Source: Bacillota bacterium
Lineage (GTDB): Bacteria > Bacillota > Limnochordia > DUMW01
DNA: 43,449 nt
Direction: 5' to 3'
Assembly: GCA_012839765.1 (NCBI GenBank)
Contig: DUMW01000032.1
Coordinates: forward strand, 1 to 43,449
The position numbers and the translations under genes were made by a program. The notes below the pieces were generated by a model. The model saw only the letters and a list, made by a program, of their open reading frames with translations. It was not told where the DNA came from and made no database searches. Below, one piece after another: positions 1 through 9,432 of the stretch (positions within the stretch are counted from its first letter, which is position 1; every line of letters begins with the position of its first letter).

Positions 1-197
1 AACAGTCTCGTTTCGGATGCATATGATGATTGGGGTCTAAGGGTAGACCGCAGGGGAGGGAGGTGATGGCGGAAGCTTTGTTCTTTTAGGGGATATGTTT
101 GATAGGTTCGGGAAATAGGGATTGAGATGGATGAACTTTTCGGGAAGGAGGTTCTGAAGAGAGCTTTATCCGTCTTCTGAAAAGTGGAACCCTATTC
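1..197. other. Upstream stretch, no complete gene
   Basis: No convincing complete gene is visible. There is a short hairpin (GGTCTA, loop AGGG, TAGACC, about 35-50). A strong purine-rich SD-like run at about 52-63 is followed by ATG at 66, but that frame closes after seven codons, as does the frame from ATG 95. ATG 127 opens 17 codons (MDELFGKEVLKRALSVF) that stop at 180, just before the next open frame. These codons may be the true beginning of the small membrane protein that follows, separated from it by a frameshift. Confidence 0.4.
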
Positions 198-443
198 TTG
201 TGTGCCCTTGTCCTGGTTTACATAGGTTTGCTACGGGTACCGATGTACGAAGTGACCATAGGAAGTGATTACGCCGTGGGCTATGTTTCCAAGTCGATCT
301 TCAACCTAGTGGCTCCGAAGGTGCACGATGGTATTCGGGTGATTTATCAAGTGGATTTTCCTAGACTCTTTTACACCGAGGGCATCATCTTGGTTATCTT
401 TGCCTTGCTCTATACCGGTGTATCGGCCTTAGCCAAGGATTGA
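198..443 (+). CDS. Small putative membrane protein, start uncertain, possibly frameshifted
   Basis: I do not recognise this family. The 81-residue frame from TTG 198 has a hydrophobic N-terminal segment (about residues 2-15) and a second near the C-terminus (about 61-76), with a polar middle. This suggests a two-pass membrane protein with a short extracytoplasmic loop. No SD site sits at a good distance from TTG 198, and the frame is open upstream to 135 without an ATG or GTG. An ATG at 127 in the neighbouring frame, with AGGG upstream, reads MDELFGKEVLKRA. One extra T in the T-run at 165-167 would join it to this frame and give about 105 residues. The gene may therefore be broken, or the read may carry an indel. 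It ends before a long gene-free stretch. Confidence 0.45.
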   Translation: MCALVLVYIGLLRVPMYEVTIGSDYAVGYVSKSIFNLVAPKVHDGIRVIYQVDFPRLFYTEGIILVIFALLYTGVSALAKD

Positions 444-848
444 CACCGGAACCGGATGTTGGCACCAGGAAACCTGACTAGGGTGAAGGATTGCACCCCT
501 TGTGGGGCTGGGACAAAATTAAATCGAAGGATGGGAAGGGATGGAGAAAGGATTCATACTGCTACTGCCTTGGGCCATCCCTGTCCCAGGGTCGAGGGTG
601 GTCTTCCCATCAGTCACAGTGGGAAGATCCAAGAGGGATCACGTTAGCCCCCTTTACCCCCATGCCGATGGTGTAGAAATCATCCGTAGGGAGGGCAACC
701 TTGACGTTCGCCAAAAGGCCGAGCTGGTTCCTATGCACCATGTAGAGGCGGTTTGGCGGTGCAGGAAACCTGGGACTAGGTCCATGGGCCTGTTGGTTGA
801 AGCAACTTGACCTCGAATTCGGTGCCAATAGCCCAGGGGGCCTCGCCC
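444..848. other. Gene-free stretch between small membrane gene and hrcA
   Basis: No plus-strand reading frame here looks like a gene. It holds an inverted repeat of about 10 bp (GGTCTTCCCA near 600, TGGGAAGATCC near 620) without a T-run. A near-repeat of CAGGAAACCTG followed by ACTAGG occurs at 466-482 and 762-780. On the minus strand two overlapping frames (967-776 and 861-610) have protein-like composition and could be a decayed gene, but I cannot name it. Confidence 0.4.
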
Positions 849-877
849 TTGACAAAGCCACCGCCCGGTGGTATTTT
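849..877 (+). promoter_or_regulatory. SigA-type promoter of the hrcA-dnaK operon
   Basis: A perfect -35 box TTGACA (849-854) is followed after 17 bases by TATTTT (872-877), which matches four of six -10 positions. Transcription should start near 884, a few bases before the CIRCE operator. That is the usual arrangement for HrcA-controlled operons. Confidence 0.8.
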
Positions 878-891
878 TAACATGAATGCTG

Positions 892-918
892 TTAGCACTC
901 TTGTTCTATGAGTGCTAA
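892..918 (+). promoter_or_regulatory. CIRCE operator (HrcA binding site)
   Basis: The arms TTAGCACTC (892-900) and GAGTGCTAA (910-918) are perfect inverted repeats separated by nine bases, identical to the CIRCE consensus. HrcA bound here represses transcription until heat stress. The site lies between the promoter and hrcA, so the operon should be autoregulated and heat-inducible. Confidence 0.97.
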
Positions 919-947
919 ACCCAGGTGCTCGTGATGGGGGTGTGGTC

Positions 948-1973
948 ATGGACGATAGAAAGCGCAAGATACTAGAGGCAATTACCGATGATTATATCTC
1001 CACCGCAGAACCTGTCGGCTCCCGGACCATCGCCCGGCGGTACAACCTGGGGATTAGTGCCGCCACCATCCGCAATGAAATGTCGGATCTGGAGGAGCAT
1101 GGTTTCCTACATCAGCCCCATACTTCAGCGGGGCGGATTCCCTCGGATAAGGGTTATCGTTTTTACGTAGATGTGTTAGTACAACCGGATCCCATCACGC
1201 AGGCGGAACAGCTGCGGATTAGGAGAGAGATCAGTGCCAAACGGCGCGAGATTGAGGATACCATTGCCTATGCCACCCGGCTGTTGGCCGCATTGACCAA
1301 GTATACCTCCATCGCCGTAGCGCCTAACCTCGGTGCCAGCCGTTTCCGCCATGTACGTATCCTCCCTCTGCACGAGAAGAACGTGATGGTCATCTCCGTG
1401 ATCGATCCCGGTTTTGTCCAGAATCGGATTCTGGAGACTGGTCGGCGTATCACCGAGGAGGATGCGAATCTGATGTCGGAGCACCTAAGTGCCCTATTGG
1501 GAAGGTCGACCCTTACAGATCTGACCAGAAGCGTCATTGGAGAGATCCGGGACATAATTGATGACCAGAAGCTGTTCGAGGAGATCATGGACCTGTTGGA
1601 GCATGGACTTGACAGTAACCCCCAGGAGAGAATATATTTAGACGGTGCTACCAACCTGCTTGAACAGCCGGAGTTTACCGATGTGGAGAAGGCCAAGTCG
1701 CTGCTCAAAGTCCTGGAAGGACGTAGGCTGATGCTGGATCTTCTGGATCCCATTCGGATCCGGGGGGACCTGCGGGTGGTAATTGGCTCTGAGCATCCCT
1801 ACGAGGAGCTGCACCGTTGCAGTATTGTCATGTCCACGTATCATATCGGTGGTCAGGTCTTCGGAAGCATAGGGGTTTTGGGTCCGACCCGGATGAATTA
1901 TCGGCGATCTATGGCTTTCGTGCAGTTTATGGCCGAAAGCTTGAGTGAAATACTCACTGAGATTACCCGGTGA
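948..1973 (+). CDS. hrcA: Heat-inducible transcription repressor HrcA
   Basis: HrcA is the repressor that binds CIRCE; the GroEL chaperonin is known to assist its folding. The 341-residue product has the family's usual length. Residues about 1-75 form the winged helix-turn-helix, with the recognition segment SAATIRNEMSDLEE around 44-57 and the conserved PHTSAGRIPSDKGYRFYVD just after. The rest is the GAF-like dimerisation and insertion region. I place the start at ATG 948, preceded by the purine run GATGGGGGTG. A GTG at 912 in the same frame lies inside the CIRCE element and is unlikely to be used. It is the first gene of hrcA-grpE-dnaK-dnaJ, and the perfect CIRCE upstream implies autoregulation. 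Confidence 0.97.
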   Translation: MDDRKRKILEAITDDYISTAEPVGSRTIARRYNLGISAATIRNEMSDLEEHGFLHQPHTSAGRIPSDKGYRFYVDVLVQPDPITQAEQLRIRREISAKRREIEDTIAYATRLLAALTKYTSIAVAPNLGASRFRHVRILPLHEKNVMVISVIDPGFVQNRILETGRRITEEDANLMSEHLSALLGRSTLTDLTRSVIGEIRDIIDDQKLFEEIMDLLEHGLDSNPQERIYLDGATNLLEQPEFTDVEKAKSLLKVLEGRRLMLDLLDPIRIRGDLRVVIGSEHPYEELHRCSIVMSTYHIGGQVFGSIGVLGPTRMNYRRSMAFVQFMAESLSEILTEITR

Positions 1974-2033
1974 TTGGAGTTTTGCCATCCCACCGGGAAT
2001 CTGCGCGTGGAGAAGTCTTGAGAGGTGAATAGA

Positions 2034-2711
2034 TTGGATAAAGATCCTGCCGTGATCGGCGAGGAGCAAAATGTCGCGGAACAGGGTGAACACCGAGATC
2101 TAGAAGCGGACAACGGGGGACCCAACACTGAGGAACAGACTCAGTCTCCCGCGCCCGAGGAACTATTGGCAAAGATGCAAGCGGCGTTGGAGGAGACGAC
2201 GCAGAAGCTTGCAGAGGTTAGCGAAGAGAAGCAGCAACTGCAGGATCAGTACCTGCGTTTGCGGGCTGACTTTGAAAACTATCGGCGACGTACCCGTCAA
2301 GAAAAGGCAGAGGCCGGTGAACAGGCGATCGCTGCCTTCGTTTTGAAGCTGTTACCCGCACTGGATAACCTCCAACTGGCGGTCCAAAATCAAAGCAGCA
2401 GCGGTGAGGCCGAACAGAGCGTGGCCGCGGGTGTGCGCATGGTACTGGATCAGTTGGAACAAGTGTTCAAGGACCATGGGATCCAGGCAATCGCCGCGGT
2501 GGGACAGGAGTTTGACCCCAGATTCCATGAGGCCCTGATGATGGTGGAAACCGATGAGGTTTCTCCTGGCTGGGTCGTGGAAGAATTAAGACGGGGTTAT
2601 ATCTTTGATGACCGGGTGCTACGGCCGAGTCTAGTGACGGTGGCGGTAGCTTCCGAGCAACAAGCTAGGGAAGAAGAGCCCAATGACGGTGAACAGACCG
2701 AGAGTCTTTAA
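2034..2711 (+). CDS. grpE: Nucleotide exchange factor GrpE
   Basis: GrpE releases ADP from DnaK so that the chaperone can cycle. The product is about 225 residues: an acidic, disordered N-terminus, a long coiled coil (about residues 45-100, including FENYRRRTRQEKAEA), and the C-terminal beta-wing domain with FDPRFHEAL and VVEELRRGYIFDDRVLRPS, both typical of the family. TTG 2034 has AGAGGTG six bases upstream and is preferred. A GTG at 2025 in the same frame has no well-spaced SD. It lies between hrcA and dnaK, the classic order, and is presumably co-transcribed from the CIRCE promoter. Confidence 0.96.
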   Translation: MDKDPAVIGEEQNVAEQGEHRDLEADNGGPNTEEQTQSPAPEELLAKMQAALEETTQKLAEVSEEKQQLQDQYLRLRADFENYRRRTRQEKAEAGEQAIAAFVLKLLPALDNLQLAVQNQSSSGEAEQSVAAGVRMVLDQLEQVFKDHGIQAIAAVGQEFDPRFHEALMMVETDEVSPGWVVEELRRGYIFDDRVLRPSLVTVAVASEQQAREEEPNDGEQTESL

Positions 2712-2734
2712 TAGTAAGAAGGAGTGGGTTTTGA

Positions 2735-4546
2735 ATGGGAAAAATCGTTGGGATTGACTTGGGTACGACTAACTCGTGCATTGCGGTAATCGAAGGTGGT
2801 GAACCGGTCGTTATTCCCAACCGAGAGGGTAGCCGCACTACTCCTTCGGTTGTTGCTTTTACAAAGGACGGAGAACTTCTGGTGGGGGAAGCGGCCAAGC
2901 GTCAGGCCATTACCAATCCGGAACGCACCGTATTGTCCATTAAGCGAGACATGGGAACTAACCGTAAGGTGAAGATTGGAGATAGAGAATACACCCCCCA
3001 GGAGATCTCAGCGATGATCCTGCGTAAACTGAAGCAGGATGCGGAAGATTATCTGGGAGAAGAGATCACCGAGGCGGTCATTACCGTTCCGGCCTACTTT
3101 ACCGACTCCCAACGCCAAGCCACCAAGGATGCGGGGCGGATCGCTGGGCTGGATGTGAAGAGGATCATCAACGAGCCAACGGCAGCATCGTTGGCCTACG
3201 GTGTAGATAAGGAAGACAACCACACCATCCTGGTCTTTGACTTGGGCGGGGGGACCTTTGACGTCTCCATTCTGGAACTGGGAGATGGTGTCTTCGAAGT
3301 GATCGCTACCCGGGGGAATAACCGCCTGGGAGGAGATGATTTTGACCAGCGGATCATCAATTACATGGTGAATGATTTCAAGAACAAGCATGGTATCGAC
3401 TTGACCCAGGATCGGATGGCCATGCAGCGCCTCAAGGAAGCGGCGGAGAAGGCGAAGATTGAGTTGTCCGGGCGGCAGATTACCACCATCAATTTGCCCT
3501 TTATCTCCGCGGGCCCCAGTGGTCCGCTGCATCTGGAGTTGGAGCTTACCCGGAGCAAGTTTAACGAACTGACCGACGATTTGGTAGAGGCCACCATGGA
3601 ACCGGTCCGGGCTGCTTTGGCCGATGCCCAGCTGAAACCGGAACAGATCGACAAAATCATCCTCGTGGGTGGTTCCACCCGTATCCCGGCGGTCCAGGAA
3701 GCGATCCAGCGGTTGTTGGGCAAGGAGCCCAGCAAGGGAATCAATCCCGACGAGAGTGTGGCCATTGGTGCCGCCATTCAAGCGGGAGTCCTGGCCGGTG
3801 AAGTGAAGGATTTGGTGCTGCTTGATGTAACGCCCTTGTCTCTCGGGATTGAGACCCTAGGTGGTGTGATGACCACGCTCATCAAGCGGAATACCACCAT
3901 TCCCACCAAACACTCCCAGGTCTTCACCACCGCGGCCGATAACCAGACCACGGTGGATATCCACGTACTCCAGGGAGAACGGGCCATGGCGGCGGACAAC
4001 ATCACCCTCGGTCGTTTCCAGCTGACCGGGATCCCACCGGCCCCCCGGGGTGTGCCGCAGATCGAGGTTACCTTCGATATTGACGCCAATGGTATCGTCA
4101 ATGTTTCCGCGAAGGATCTGGGCACCGGTAAGGAGCAAAAGATTACCATTACCTCCAATACCGGCCTTACCGAGGAAGAGATTCAGCGCATGGTGAACGA
4201 AGCCAAGAATTACGAGGAAGAAGATAAGAAACGCCGTGAAATGGTTGAACTGCGTAACGAAGCGGAACAGTTAGGCTACTCCGTAGATAAGACCCTGAAG
4301 GAGCTGGGGGACAAGGTCACCGAGGCGGAAAAGAGTCGGGTGGAGGCGGCGAAAGCCGAGTTGAACAAGGCCCTCGAGGGCGAAGATAAAGACAGAATCA
4401 AAAACGCCATGGAGGCTTTGACCAAAGAACTCCATGAGCTTTCCACTAGACTATATCAGTCCAAGGGTGGGGGGCAGGAAGAGCACGGCAAATCGGCGGG
4501 AGATGACAACGTAGTAGACGCCGATTTCAAAGAAGTAGACAACTAG
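2735..4546 (+). CDS. dnaK: Chaperone DnaK (Hsp70)
   Basis: This is the cytosolic ATP-dependent Hsp70 that binds unfolded segments with DnaJ and GrpE. All signature segments are present in 603 residues: the phosphate loop [13 protein letters not shown] at the N-terminus, [13 protein letters not shown] near 170, [11 protein letters not shown] near 311, the interdomain linker [16 protein letters not shown] near 360, then the beta-sandwich substrate domain and helical lid. The C-terminus ends in [14 protein letters not shown], close to the usual conserved tail. The start ATG 2735 follows AAGGAG. A 257-codon antisense frame over this gene is a composition shadow. Confidence 0.99.
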   Translation: MGKIVGIDLGTTNSCIAVIEGGEPVVIPNREGSRTTPSVVAFTKDGELLVGEAAKRQAITNPERTVLSIKRDMGTNRKVKIGDREYTPQEISAMILRKLKQDAEDYLGEEITEAVITVPAYFTDSQRQATKDAGRIAGLDVKRIINEPTAASLAYGVDKEDNHTILVFDLGGGTFDVSILELGDGVFEVIATRGNNRLGGDDFDQRIINYMVNDFKNKHGIDLTQDRMAMQRLKEAAEKAKIELSGRQITTINLPFISAGPSGPLHLELELTRSKFNELTDDLVEATMEPVRAALADAQLKPEQIDKIILVGGSTRIPAVQEAIQRLLGKEPSKGINPDESVAIGAAIQAGVLAGEVKDLVLLDVTPLSLGIETLGGVMTTLIKRNTTIPTKHSQVFTTAADNQTTVDIHVLQGERAMAADNITLGRFQLTGIPPAPRGVPQIEVTFDIDANGIVNVSAKDLGTGKEQKITITSNTGLTEEEIQRMVNEAKNYEEEDKKRREMVELRNEAEQLGYSVDKTLKELGDKVTEAEKSRVEAAKAELNKALEGEDKDRIKNAMEALTKELHELSTRLYQSKGGGQEEHGKSAGDDNVVDADFKEVDN

Positions 4547-4577
4547 ATTGTGTAGACAGTTACCGAGGTGGTAAGGT

Positions 4578-5741
4578 TTGGCCAAAAGAGATTATTATGA
4601 AGTTCTAGGTGTGGGGCGCGATGCAACGGAGGCAGAACTGAAAGCTGCCTTCCGTAAGTTGGCCCGTAAGTACCACCCGGATGTAAATAAAGAACCCGAT
4701 GCTGAGGAAAAATTCAAGGAGATTAACGAAGCCTACCGAGTTCTCAGTAACCCGGAAACCCGCGCCAAGTATGATCAGTTCGGACATGCGGCCTTTGAGG
4801 GTGCCGGGGGCGAGGGCGGGTTTGGCGGCTTCGATTTCGGGGACTTTAGCGATTTTGGCACTATCTTCGAAGATCTTTTCGGCGATATTTTCTCCCAGGG
4901 GAGAGGACCGGCCCGCGGGCCAGTCCGCGGTAGTGATTCGCAGACAGAGATCACGGTGGAATTCGAAGAGGCGGCCTTTGGTGTGGAGAAGGAGATCTCC
5001 ATTGACCGGGTGGAGACCTGTGACCACTGCCATGGCAATGGGGCAGAACCGGGTACGCCCATCAAACGGTGTCCCGAATGTGGGGGGACGGGTCAGGTGC
5101 GGCGGGTGCAGCAGACCTTCCTGGGTCAGATGGTCAATGTGCAGACCTGTCCCCGCTGCCACGGGGAGGGCGATGTTTACGAGACCCCCTGTGGACGCTG
5201 TAACGGGAAAAAGTTGGTGCGCAAAAGGAGTAAAGTCAAGGTTACGGTACCCGCCGGCATTGATTCTGGACAGCGCCTGCGGCTGGCCGGGCAGGGTAAT
5301 GCTGGAAGGCGGGGTGGCCCCGCGGGGGATTTATACGTCTATGTCCGCGTGAAGCCCCATAAGCTTTTCACCCGCCGGGGCAACGATGTGCAAGTGGAGA
5401 TGCCTATCAGTTTTGTCCAGGCCGCTTTAGGGACCGAGCTGGAGGTTCCCACGTTATACGGGCCGGTGAAGCTCCAGATTCCCGCTGGGACCCAGCCCGA
5501 TACCAGTTTTCGCCTTAAGGACAAGGGTATCTCCGATGTGCGGGGCTATGGCCGGGGGGATCAGTATGTGGTGGTCAAGGTGCAGGTACCCAAGCAATTG
5601 ACTGAGGCCCAAAGAGAGCTTCTTTTACAGTTTGCCGAGATTTCCGGCGAAAAGCTCGACAAGGGTCCCTCCAACCAACAGCAGAAGGGGTTTTTCGGTC
5701 GAGTAAAAGATGCTATCGATGGGATCGGTCGTCATGGATAA
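4578..5741 (+). CDS. dnaJ: Co-chaperone DnaJ (Hsp40, type I)
   Basis: DnaJ delivers substrates to DnaK and stimulates its ATPase. The order is canonical: J domain (1-70, HPD near 33-35), Gly/Phe-rich linker (about 73-115), cysteine-rich zinc domain (about 140-205), and C-terminal substrate-binding domains. The first three zinc repeats are perfect CxxCxGxG ([24 protein letters not shown]). The fourth reads CGRCNGKK: both cysteines are kept but the last Gly is lost, which should still bind zinc. TTG 4578 is preceded by GAGGTGG at good spacing and gives the usual [12 protein letters not shown]. The end overlaps the start of prmA by 8 bases. Confidence 0.98.
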   Translation: MAKRDYYEVLGVGRDATEAELKAAFRKLARKYHPDVNKEPDAEEKFKEINEAYRVLSNPETRAKYDQFGHAAFEGAGGEGGFGGFDFGDFSDFGTIFEDLFGDIFSQGRGPARGPVRGSDSQTEITVEFEEAAFGVEKEISIDRVETCDHCHGNGAEPGTPIKRCPECGGTGQVRRVQQTFLGQMVNVQTCPRCHGEGDVYETPCGRCNGKKLVRKRSKVKVTVPAGIDSGQRLRLAGQGNAGRRGGPAGDLYVYVRVKPHKLFTRRGNDVQVEMPISFVQAALGTELEVPTLYGPVKLQIPAGTQPDTSFRLKDKGISDVRGYGRGDQYVVVKVQVPKQLTEAQRELLLQFAEISGEKLDKGPSNQQQKGFFGRVKDAIDGIGRHG

Positions 5742-6627
5742 AAGACAACAAGAGATATCTTGGGTGCAGTTAGAATTGATCGGGCCTATGGCCTATAGTG
5801 AACTGTTGGCCATTATCCTGCAGGATGCGGGCTGTGCCGGTACCTGGTTTGAGGAACGGGGGGAAGACGTGCTGGTCCGGGGCTACCTGGCCGGTGAGGA
5901 TATTGCCCCGAAGTTGGAGCAGGTGCAAGGGGCCCTGGCGCGTTTGGCTGCGGCTAACGGATTACCCAAAGGCGCCTTTTCCCTCCATAAAGAAGCCTAT
6001 GCCCCCACCAATTGGGCCCAGCGTTGGAAGGAGTATTACACTCTACAACCCATTGGTTCTCGCTTTGTGATTGTCCCCTCTTGGTTGAAGGACAAAGGGA
6101 TCCCTGAAGACAGGATCCCTATTTTCCTTGATCCGGGGATGGCCTTCGGGACCGGGTTACATCCCACCACCCAATTGACCTTGGAGTTTGTGGAACAGTG
6201 GACAATACCTCAGGATCGTGTTTTCGACATTGGTTGTGGCTCGGGGATTTTGGCCATTGGTGCCTGCAAGCTGGGGGCTGGCCCAGTGGTGGCGGTGGAT
6301 AACGACCCGGTGGCGGTGGCAGAAGCCCGGGAGAATCTGGCCCACAATGGTATTTCCGAAGTACAATGCATAGCCATGCACGGTGTTTTTCCTCAGGTGC
6401 CTGTGGGACAGGCGGATCTTTTGATTATGAACATCCTGGCCGAGGTGATCATTGCCCATGCCCGGGCGATCAAGGAAAAGGTGGTCCCTGGTGGTCGGTT
6501 TATTGCCGGCGGAATTACCCGGGGCAAAAAGGAGGATGTGATCACCGCTATCTGCAATGAAGGGTTTAAACTGTTGCAGGTAGGGGAAAGGGAAGAATGG
6601 ACGGGTATGGTTTACCAAAATGAGTAG
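5734..6627 (+). CDS. prmA: Ribosomal protein L11 methyltransferase PrmA
   Basis: PrmA methylates ribosomal protein L11 using S-adenosylmethionine. The 297-residue product has the small N-terminal substrate-recognition domain, [15 protein letters not shown] near 138, the SAM-binding loop [18 protein letters not shown] near 164, and MNILAEV near 231 in place of the NPPY-type motif, as in the family. ATG 5734 overlaps the end of dnaJ (ATGGATAA), suggesting translational coupling. An in-frame ATG at 5710 would add eight residues inside dnaJ and looks less likely. Its place directly after dnaJ is common in Firmicutes, so it probably shares heat-shock transcription. Confidence 0.95.
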   Translation: MDKRQQEISWVQLELIGPMAYSELLAIILQDAGCAGTWFEERGEDVLVRGYLAGEDIAPKLEQVQGALARLAAANGLPKGAFSLHKEAYAPTNWAQRWKEYYTLQPIGSRFVIVPSWLKDKGIPEDRIPIFLDPGMAFGTGLHPTTQLTLEFVEQWTIPQDRVFDIGCGSGILAIGACKLGAGPVVAVDNDPVAVAEARENLAHNGISEVQCIAMHGVFPQVPVGQADLLIMNILAEVIIAHARAIKEKVVPGGRFIAGGITRGKKEDVITAICNEGFKLLQVGEREEWTGMVYQNE

Positions 6628-7381
6628 ACATCGGTTTTTGGCAAGAGAGATCGACCCTGCCGCAGGTTTTGGGCTAGTCGCGGATCCAGACGAGATCCAT
6701 CACCTGACCAAAGTGCTACGCCTGCGGGAGGGTGATGAGATTGAAATCTTCGATGGGAAAGGTCAGCAGTACTTGGCCTGTATTTGGGAGTTTTCCGAGG
6801 GAGTCAAGGTGCGCATTGTTGACCGTTTACCCCACCGGGAGTCTTCCCTGCAGATCACCTTATTGCAAAGCATTGGCAAGGGGGACAAGATGGATACGGT
6901 GGTGCGGGAGGGTACCCAGCTGGGGGTTTGGCATTTTCTCCCTTGCATGACCGAATATGGGGTAGTACGTGTGGAAGGGAAGCGGGCTGCTGCCAAGGTA
7001 GAGCGGTGGCAGCGGCTTGCCCTCGAGGCGGTGAAACAATGCGGTCGGGCCTGGGTGCCGGTGGTTCACCCCGTGCAGGATTTCGCCGCCGGCTTGACCT
7101 TTGCCCAAGACCAGCTGGGCTGTGATTTGCTCCTTTGCTTTCATTACCCGGCCCCCCAGGGCCTAAGGGAAGTGTTGCAAGGGGAAGAGGGTCGCTCTAT
7201 CCTGGTGATAATCGGCCCCGAGGGGGGGTTTAGCCCCGGGGAGATCGCCCAAGTGGAAGCAATAGGCGGGCGGATTGTAGGCCTTGGTCCCCGGGTTTTA
7301 CGTACCGAGACCGCCGCGGTGGCGGCCTTGAGTGCGGTGGGCTATGCTTTGGGGGATCTGGGCGCTGAAGGAGAGTGCTAG
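6620..7381 (+). CDS. rsmE: 16S rRNA (uracil1498-N3)-methyltransferase RsmE
   Basis: RsmE is a SPOUT-class methyltransferase that modifies U1498 in the decoding region of 16S rRNA. The product has 253 residues, the normal length. An N-terminal PUA-like domain (DEIHHLTKVLRLREGDEIEI) is followed by the knotted SPOUT fold, whose cofactor-binding segments are GPEGGFSPGE near 198 and LGPRVLRTETA near 221. The ATG at 6620 lies inside the last codons of prmA, so the two genes overlap by 8 bases and are probably coupled. Confidence 0.96.
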   Translation: MSRHRFLAREIDPAAGFGLVADPDEIHHLTKVLRLREGDEIEIFDGKGQQYLACIWEFSEGVKVRIVDRLPHRESSLQITLLQSIGKGDKMDTVVREGTQLGVWHFLPCMTEYGVVRVEGKRAAAKVERWQRLALEAVKQCGRAWVPVVHPVQDFAAGLTFAQDQLGCDLLLCFHYPAPQGLREVLQGEEGRSILVIIGPEGGFSPGEIAQVEAIGGRIVGLGPRVLRTETAAVAALSAVGYALGDLGAEGEC

Positions 7382-7382
7382 T

Positions 7383-8684
7383 ATGGTGCAGGGCCAGAGG
7401 GTGGCCGGATTCACCTTAGGTTGCAAGGTAAACCAGTACGATACGGAAGCGGTCTTGGATCTGTTTGTCCAGGCGGGTTACCAAGTGGTAGACTTCGATG
7501 AGCCGGCAGATGTATATATCATCAACACCTGTACGGTGACGGTCATTGGGGATCGAAAAAGCCGCCAGGCGGTGCGCCGGGCGGTTCGCACCAATCCCGA
7601 GGCGGTGATCGTGGTTATGGGGTGCTATGCCCAGATGGAGCCCGAGGAGGTGGCTCAGATTCCCGGGGTGGATGTGGTGGTGGGGACCCGGCACCGCAGC
7701 AAGATCCCGGAGCTGGTGGCCCAGGTCCAAAGGACCAGGGAGAAGTATCAGCTGGTGGGAGAAGACGGGGACTGGGACTACGAAGCCTTGGGGGTCCGGG
7801 GTGCGGCCGGTGGGCGAACCCGGGCCACCTTGAAGGTGCAGGATGGTTGCGATCGCCGCTGCACCTATTGTCGGGTGTCTTTGGCCCGGGGACCGGCCCG
7901 CAGCCGTCGGCCCGATTCCATCTTTGAAGAGGTGCAGCTTCTGCAGGAGTCTGGCTACCAGGAGATCGTGGTTACCGGTGTGAACCTAGGGACCTATGGT
8001 AAGGACCTGGCCCAGGGACAGGATCTGCAATGGCTCTTGCAGCAAATCACCCAACGGTTTTCTGGAAGGGTGCGGGTCAGTTCCCTAGAACCCCAGGAGC
8101 TGGATGAGGGTTTGATCGAGTTCATGGCCACGACCCCCAGGATTTGTCGGCATCTACATATGCCATTGCAAAGTGGGGATCTGCCCATACTGCGCCGGAT
8201 GGGACGACTGTACACCCCAGAGGAATTTGCCCGGCTGGCTAGCCTGTGGCGGGATCTGGTCCCCTTGGGAGGACTGACCACCGATGTAATTGTGGGTTTT
8301 CCCGGGGAGGACGAGGAAAGCTTCCAGAGGACCTATGCTTTCATTGAGCGTATGGCTTTCTCTGGAATGCATATCTTCCGCTTTTCGCCCCGGAAGGGGA
8401 CAGTGGCCGCTAGCTTTTCCGATCAAGTCAGCGGTGCAGAGAAGACGGCCCGGGCCCAGAGGTTAGACGAGCTGGCTCAGAAGCTTCAAGAACAGTTTTG
8501 GCAGCAGCTTGTGGGCAGGGAACTTGAGGTTTTGTTTGAGGAAGAGGCCGATGGCTACTTAACCGGCTTAACAGACAACTACGTTTCGGTAAAAGTGTTA
8601 GCTTCCCCCTCTTTACTTGGACAACTCTGCCGGGTTATGATTACAGGGGTAAAAGATGGTCAAGTGTATGGAGAATTACACTAG
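7383..8684 (+). CDS. mtaB: tRNA (t6A37)-methylthiotransferase MtaB
   Basis: MtaB is a radical-SAM enzyme that adds a methylthio group to t6A at position 37 of ANN-decoding tRNAs. The N-terminal UPF0004 domain carries three cluster cysteines (LGCKVNQYDTEAV, NTCTVT, MGCYAQ). The radical-SAM cluster is CDRRCTYC near 156-163, and a TRAM-like domain closes the 433-residue protein. GCKVNQ with CDRRCTYCRV resembles the MtaB/YqeV branch more than MiaB or RimO; that assignment rests on motif recall, not on a tree. I chose ATG 7383 because GGAGAG precedes it at eight bases; upstream in-frame starts lie inside rsmE. Confidence 0.93.
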   Translation: MVQGQRVAGFTLGCKVNQYDTEAVLDLFVQAGYQVVDFDEPADVYIINTCTVTVIGDRKSRQAVRRAVRTNPEAVIVVMGCYAQMEPEEVAQIPGVDVVVGTRHRSKIPELVAQVQRTREKYQLVGEDGDWDYEALGVRGAAGGRTRATLKVQDGCDRRCTYCRVSLARGPARSRRPDSIFEEVQLLQESGYQEIVVTGVNLGTYGKDLAQGQDLQWLLQQITQRFSGRVRVSSLEPQELDEGLIEFMATTPRICRHLHMPLQSGDLPILRRMGRLYTPEEFARLASLWRDLVPLGGLTTDVIVGFPGEDEESFQRTYAFIERMAFSGMHIFRFSPRKGTVAASFSDQVSGAEKTARAQRLDELAQKLQEQFWQQLVGRELEVLFEEEADGYLTGLTDNYVSVKVLASPSLLGQLCRVMITGVKDGQVYGELH

Positions 8685-8767
8685 ATGAACACCGAAGCAA
8701 GCAGGAATCCCTTGACCACTGTCGAAATCTCTAGAAGATGGTGTAATGGGAGAGAGGGGGTGTAGAT

Positions 8768-9112
8768 TTGTCTGATTGTCTGTTTTGCAAAATCGCTGCT
8801 GGCCAGATCTCATCGGATATAGTTTATTCCGATGAGCAAGTGGTAGCCTTTAAAGACATCAACCCCCAGGCTCCGGTGCATCTGTTGATCATCCCTCGCA
8901 AGCACATCCCAAACGTCAACAGCATCGAGGAAGATGATCGGACCTTGATTGGCCATATCCATCACATAGCCGCCAAGCTGGCAAAAGAGCAAGGTTTCGC
9001 CGATGATGGATATCGGATCGTCGTCAATTGTGGTGAGCAGGGTGGACAGACTGTGATGCATTTGCACTTCCATCTGCTCGGAGGACGGTCACTCGGTTGG
9101 CCTCCCGGTTGA
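8768..9112 (+). CDS. HIT-family hydrolase (Hint-like)
   Basis: HIT proteins hydrolyse nucleoside phosphoramidates and related nucleotides. This 114-residue protein is a compact member: the N-terminal CLFCKI is typical of HinT/PKCI-type proteins, and the catalytic histidine triad HLHFHLL lies near 98-104. Start TTG 8768 follows GAGGGGGTG. It sits between mtaB and rpsU, a frequent position in Firmicutes. The physiological substrate is not evident. The 83-base gap before it may hold a weak promoter (TTGACC and TGTAAT are visible but badly spaced). Confidence 0.93.
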   Translation: MSDCLFCKIAAGQISSDIVYSDEQVVAFKDINPQAPVHLLIIPRKHIPNVNSIEEDDRTLIGHIHHIAAKLAKEQGFADDGYRIVVNCGEQGGQTVMHLHFHLLGGRSLGWPPG

Positions 9113-9180
9113 TGTTCGCAAAGCGGACCCACTGCCAGTGCTATCGTTGGTTGGCTTTTTACAGGAGGGGAGGGATACAA

Positions 9181-9366
9181 GTGACCGAAGTACGGGTTAG
9201 CGGTAACGAGTCCTTCGATAAGGTGTTACGGAGATTCAATAGAGAGTGCCGACGGGCCGGAATCTTCCAGGAGTCCCGCAAGCGGGAACACTACGAGAAG
9301 CCCAGTGTACGCCGGAAGAAGAAGTCTGAGGCGGCGCGAAAGAGAAATCGCCGAAGAGATTATTAA
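9181..9366 (+). CDS. rpsU: 30S ribosomal protein S21
   Basis: S21 is a small basic protein of the 30S subunit that helps translation start. The 61-residue product contains the conserved [20 protein letters not shown] and a very basic C-terminal tail, [21 protein letters not shown] 9181 is preceded by an almost perfect SD (AGGAGGGGAGG). A longer reading frame from 9097 would add residues encoded inside the HIT gene and is rejected. A terminator follows directly. Confidence 0.97.
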   Translation: MTEVRVSGNESFDKVLRRFNRECRRAGIFQESRKREHYEKPSVRRKKKSEAARKRNRRRDY

Positions 9367-9378
9367 TTCTGATTAAGT

Positions 9379-9412
9379 GGTGCCCTGAGGTTGGGGCACC
9401 TCTTTGTTTTTT
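9379..9412 (+). terminator. Rho-independent terminator after rpsU
   Basis: GGTGCCC (9379-9385) pairs with GGGCACC (9394-9400) around an eight-base loop, followed by a T-rich tract to 9412. It should end the transcript that starts at the hrcA promoter. Confidence 0.9.
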
Positions 9413-9432
9413 GCAGAGAGAGGGGCGGTGCC

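Noticed and set aside
456-861. Several 60-89-codon frames between 456 and 861
   Set aside because: They overlap each other on both strands, lack SD sites and show no recognisable family; only the two antisense ones are kept as a weak observation.
3008-3781. 257-codon minus-strand frame over dnaK
   Set aside because: It lies wholly antisense to a highly conserved gene, has no SD and no recognisable domain; it is a codon-bias shadow.
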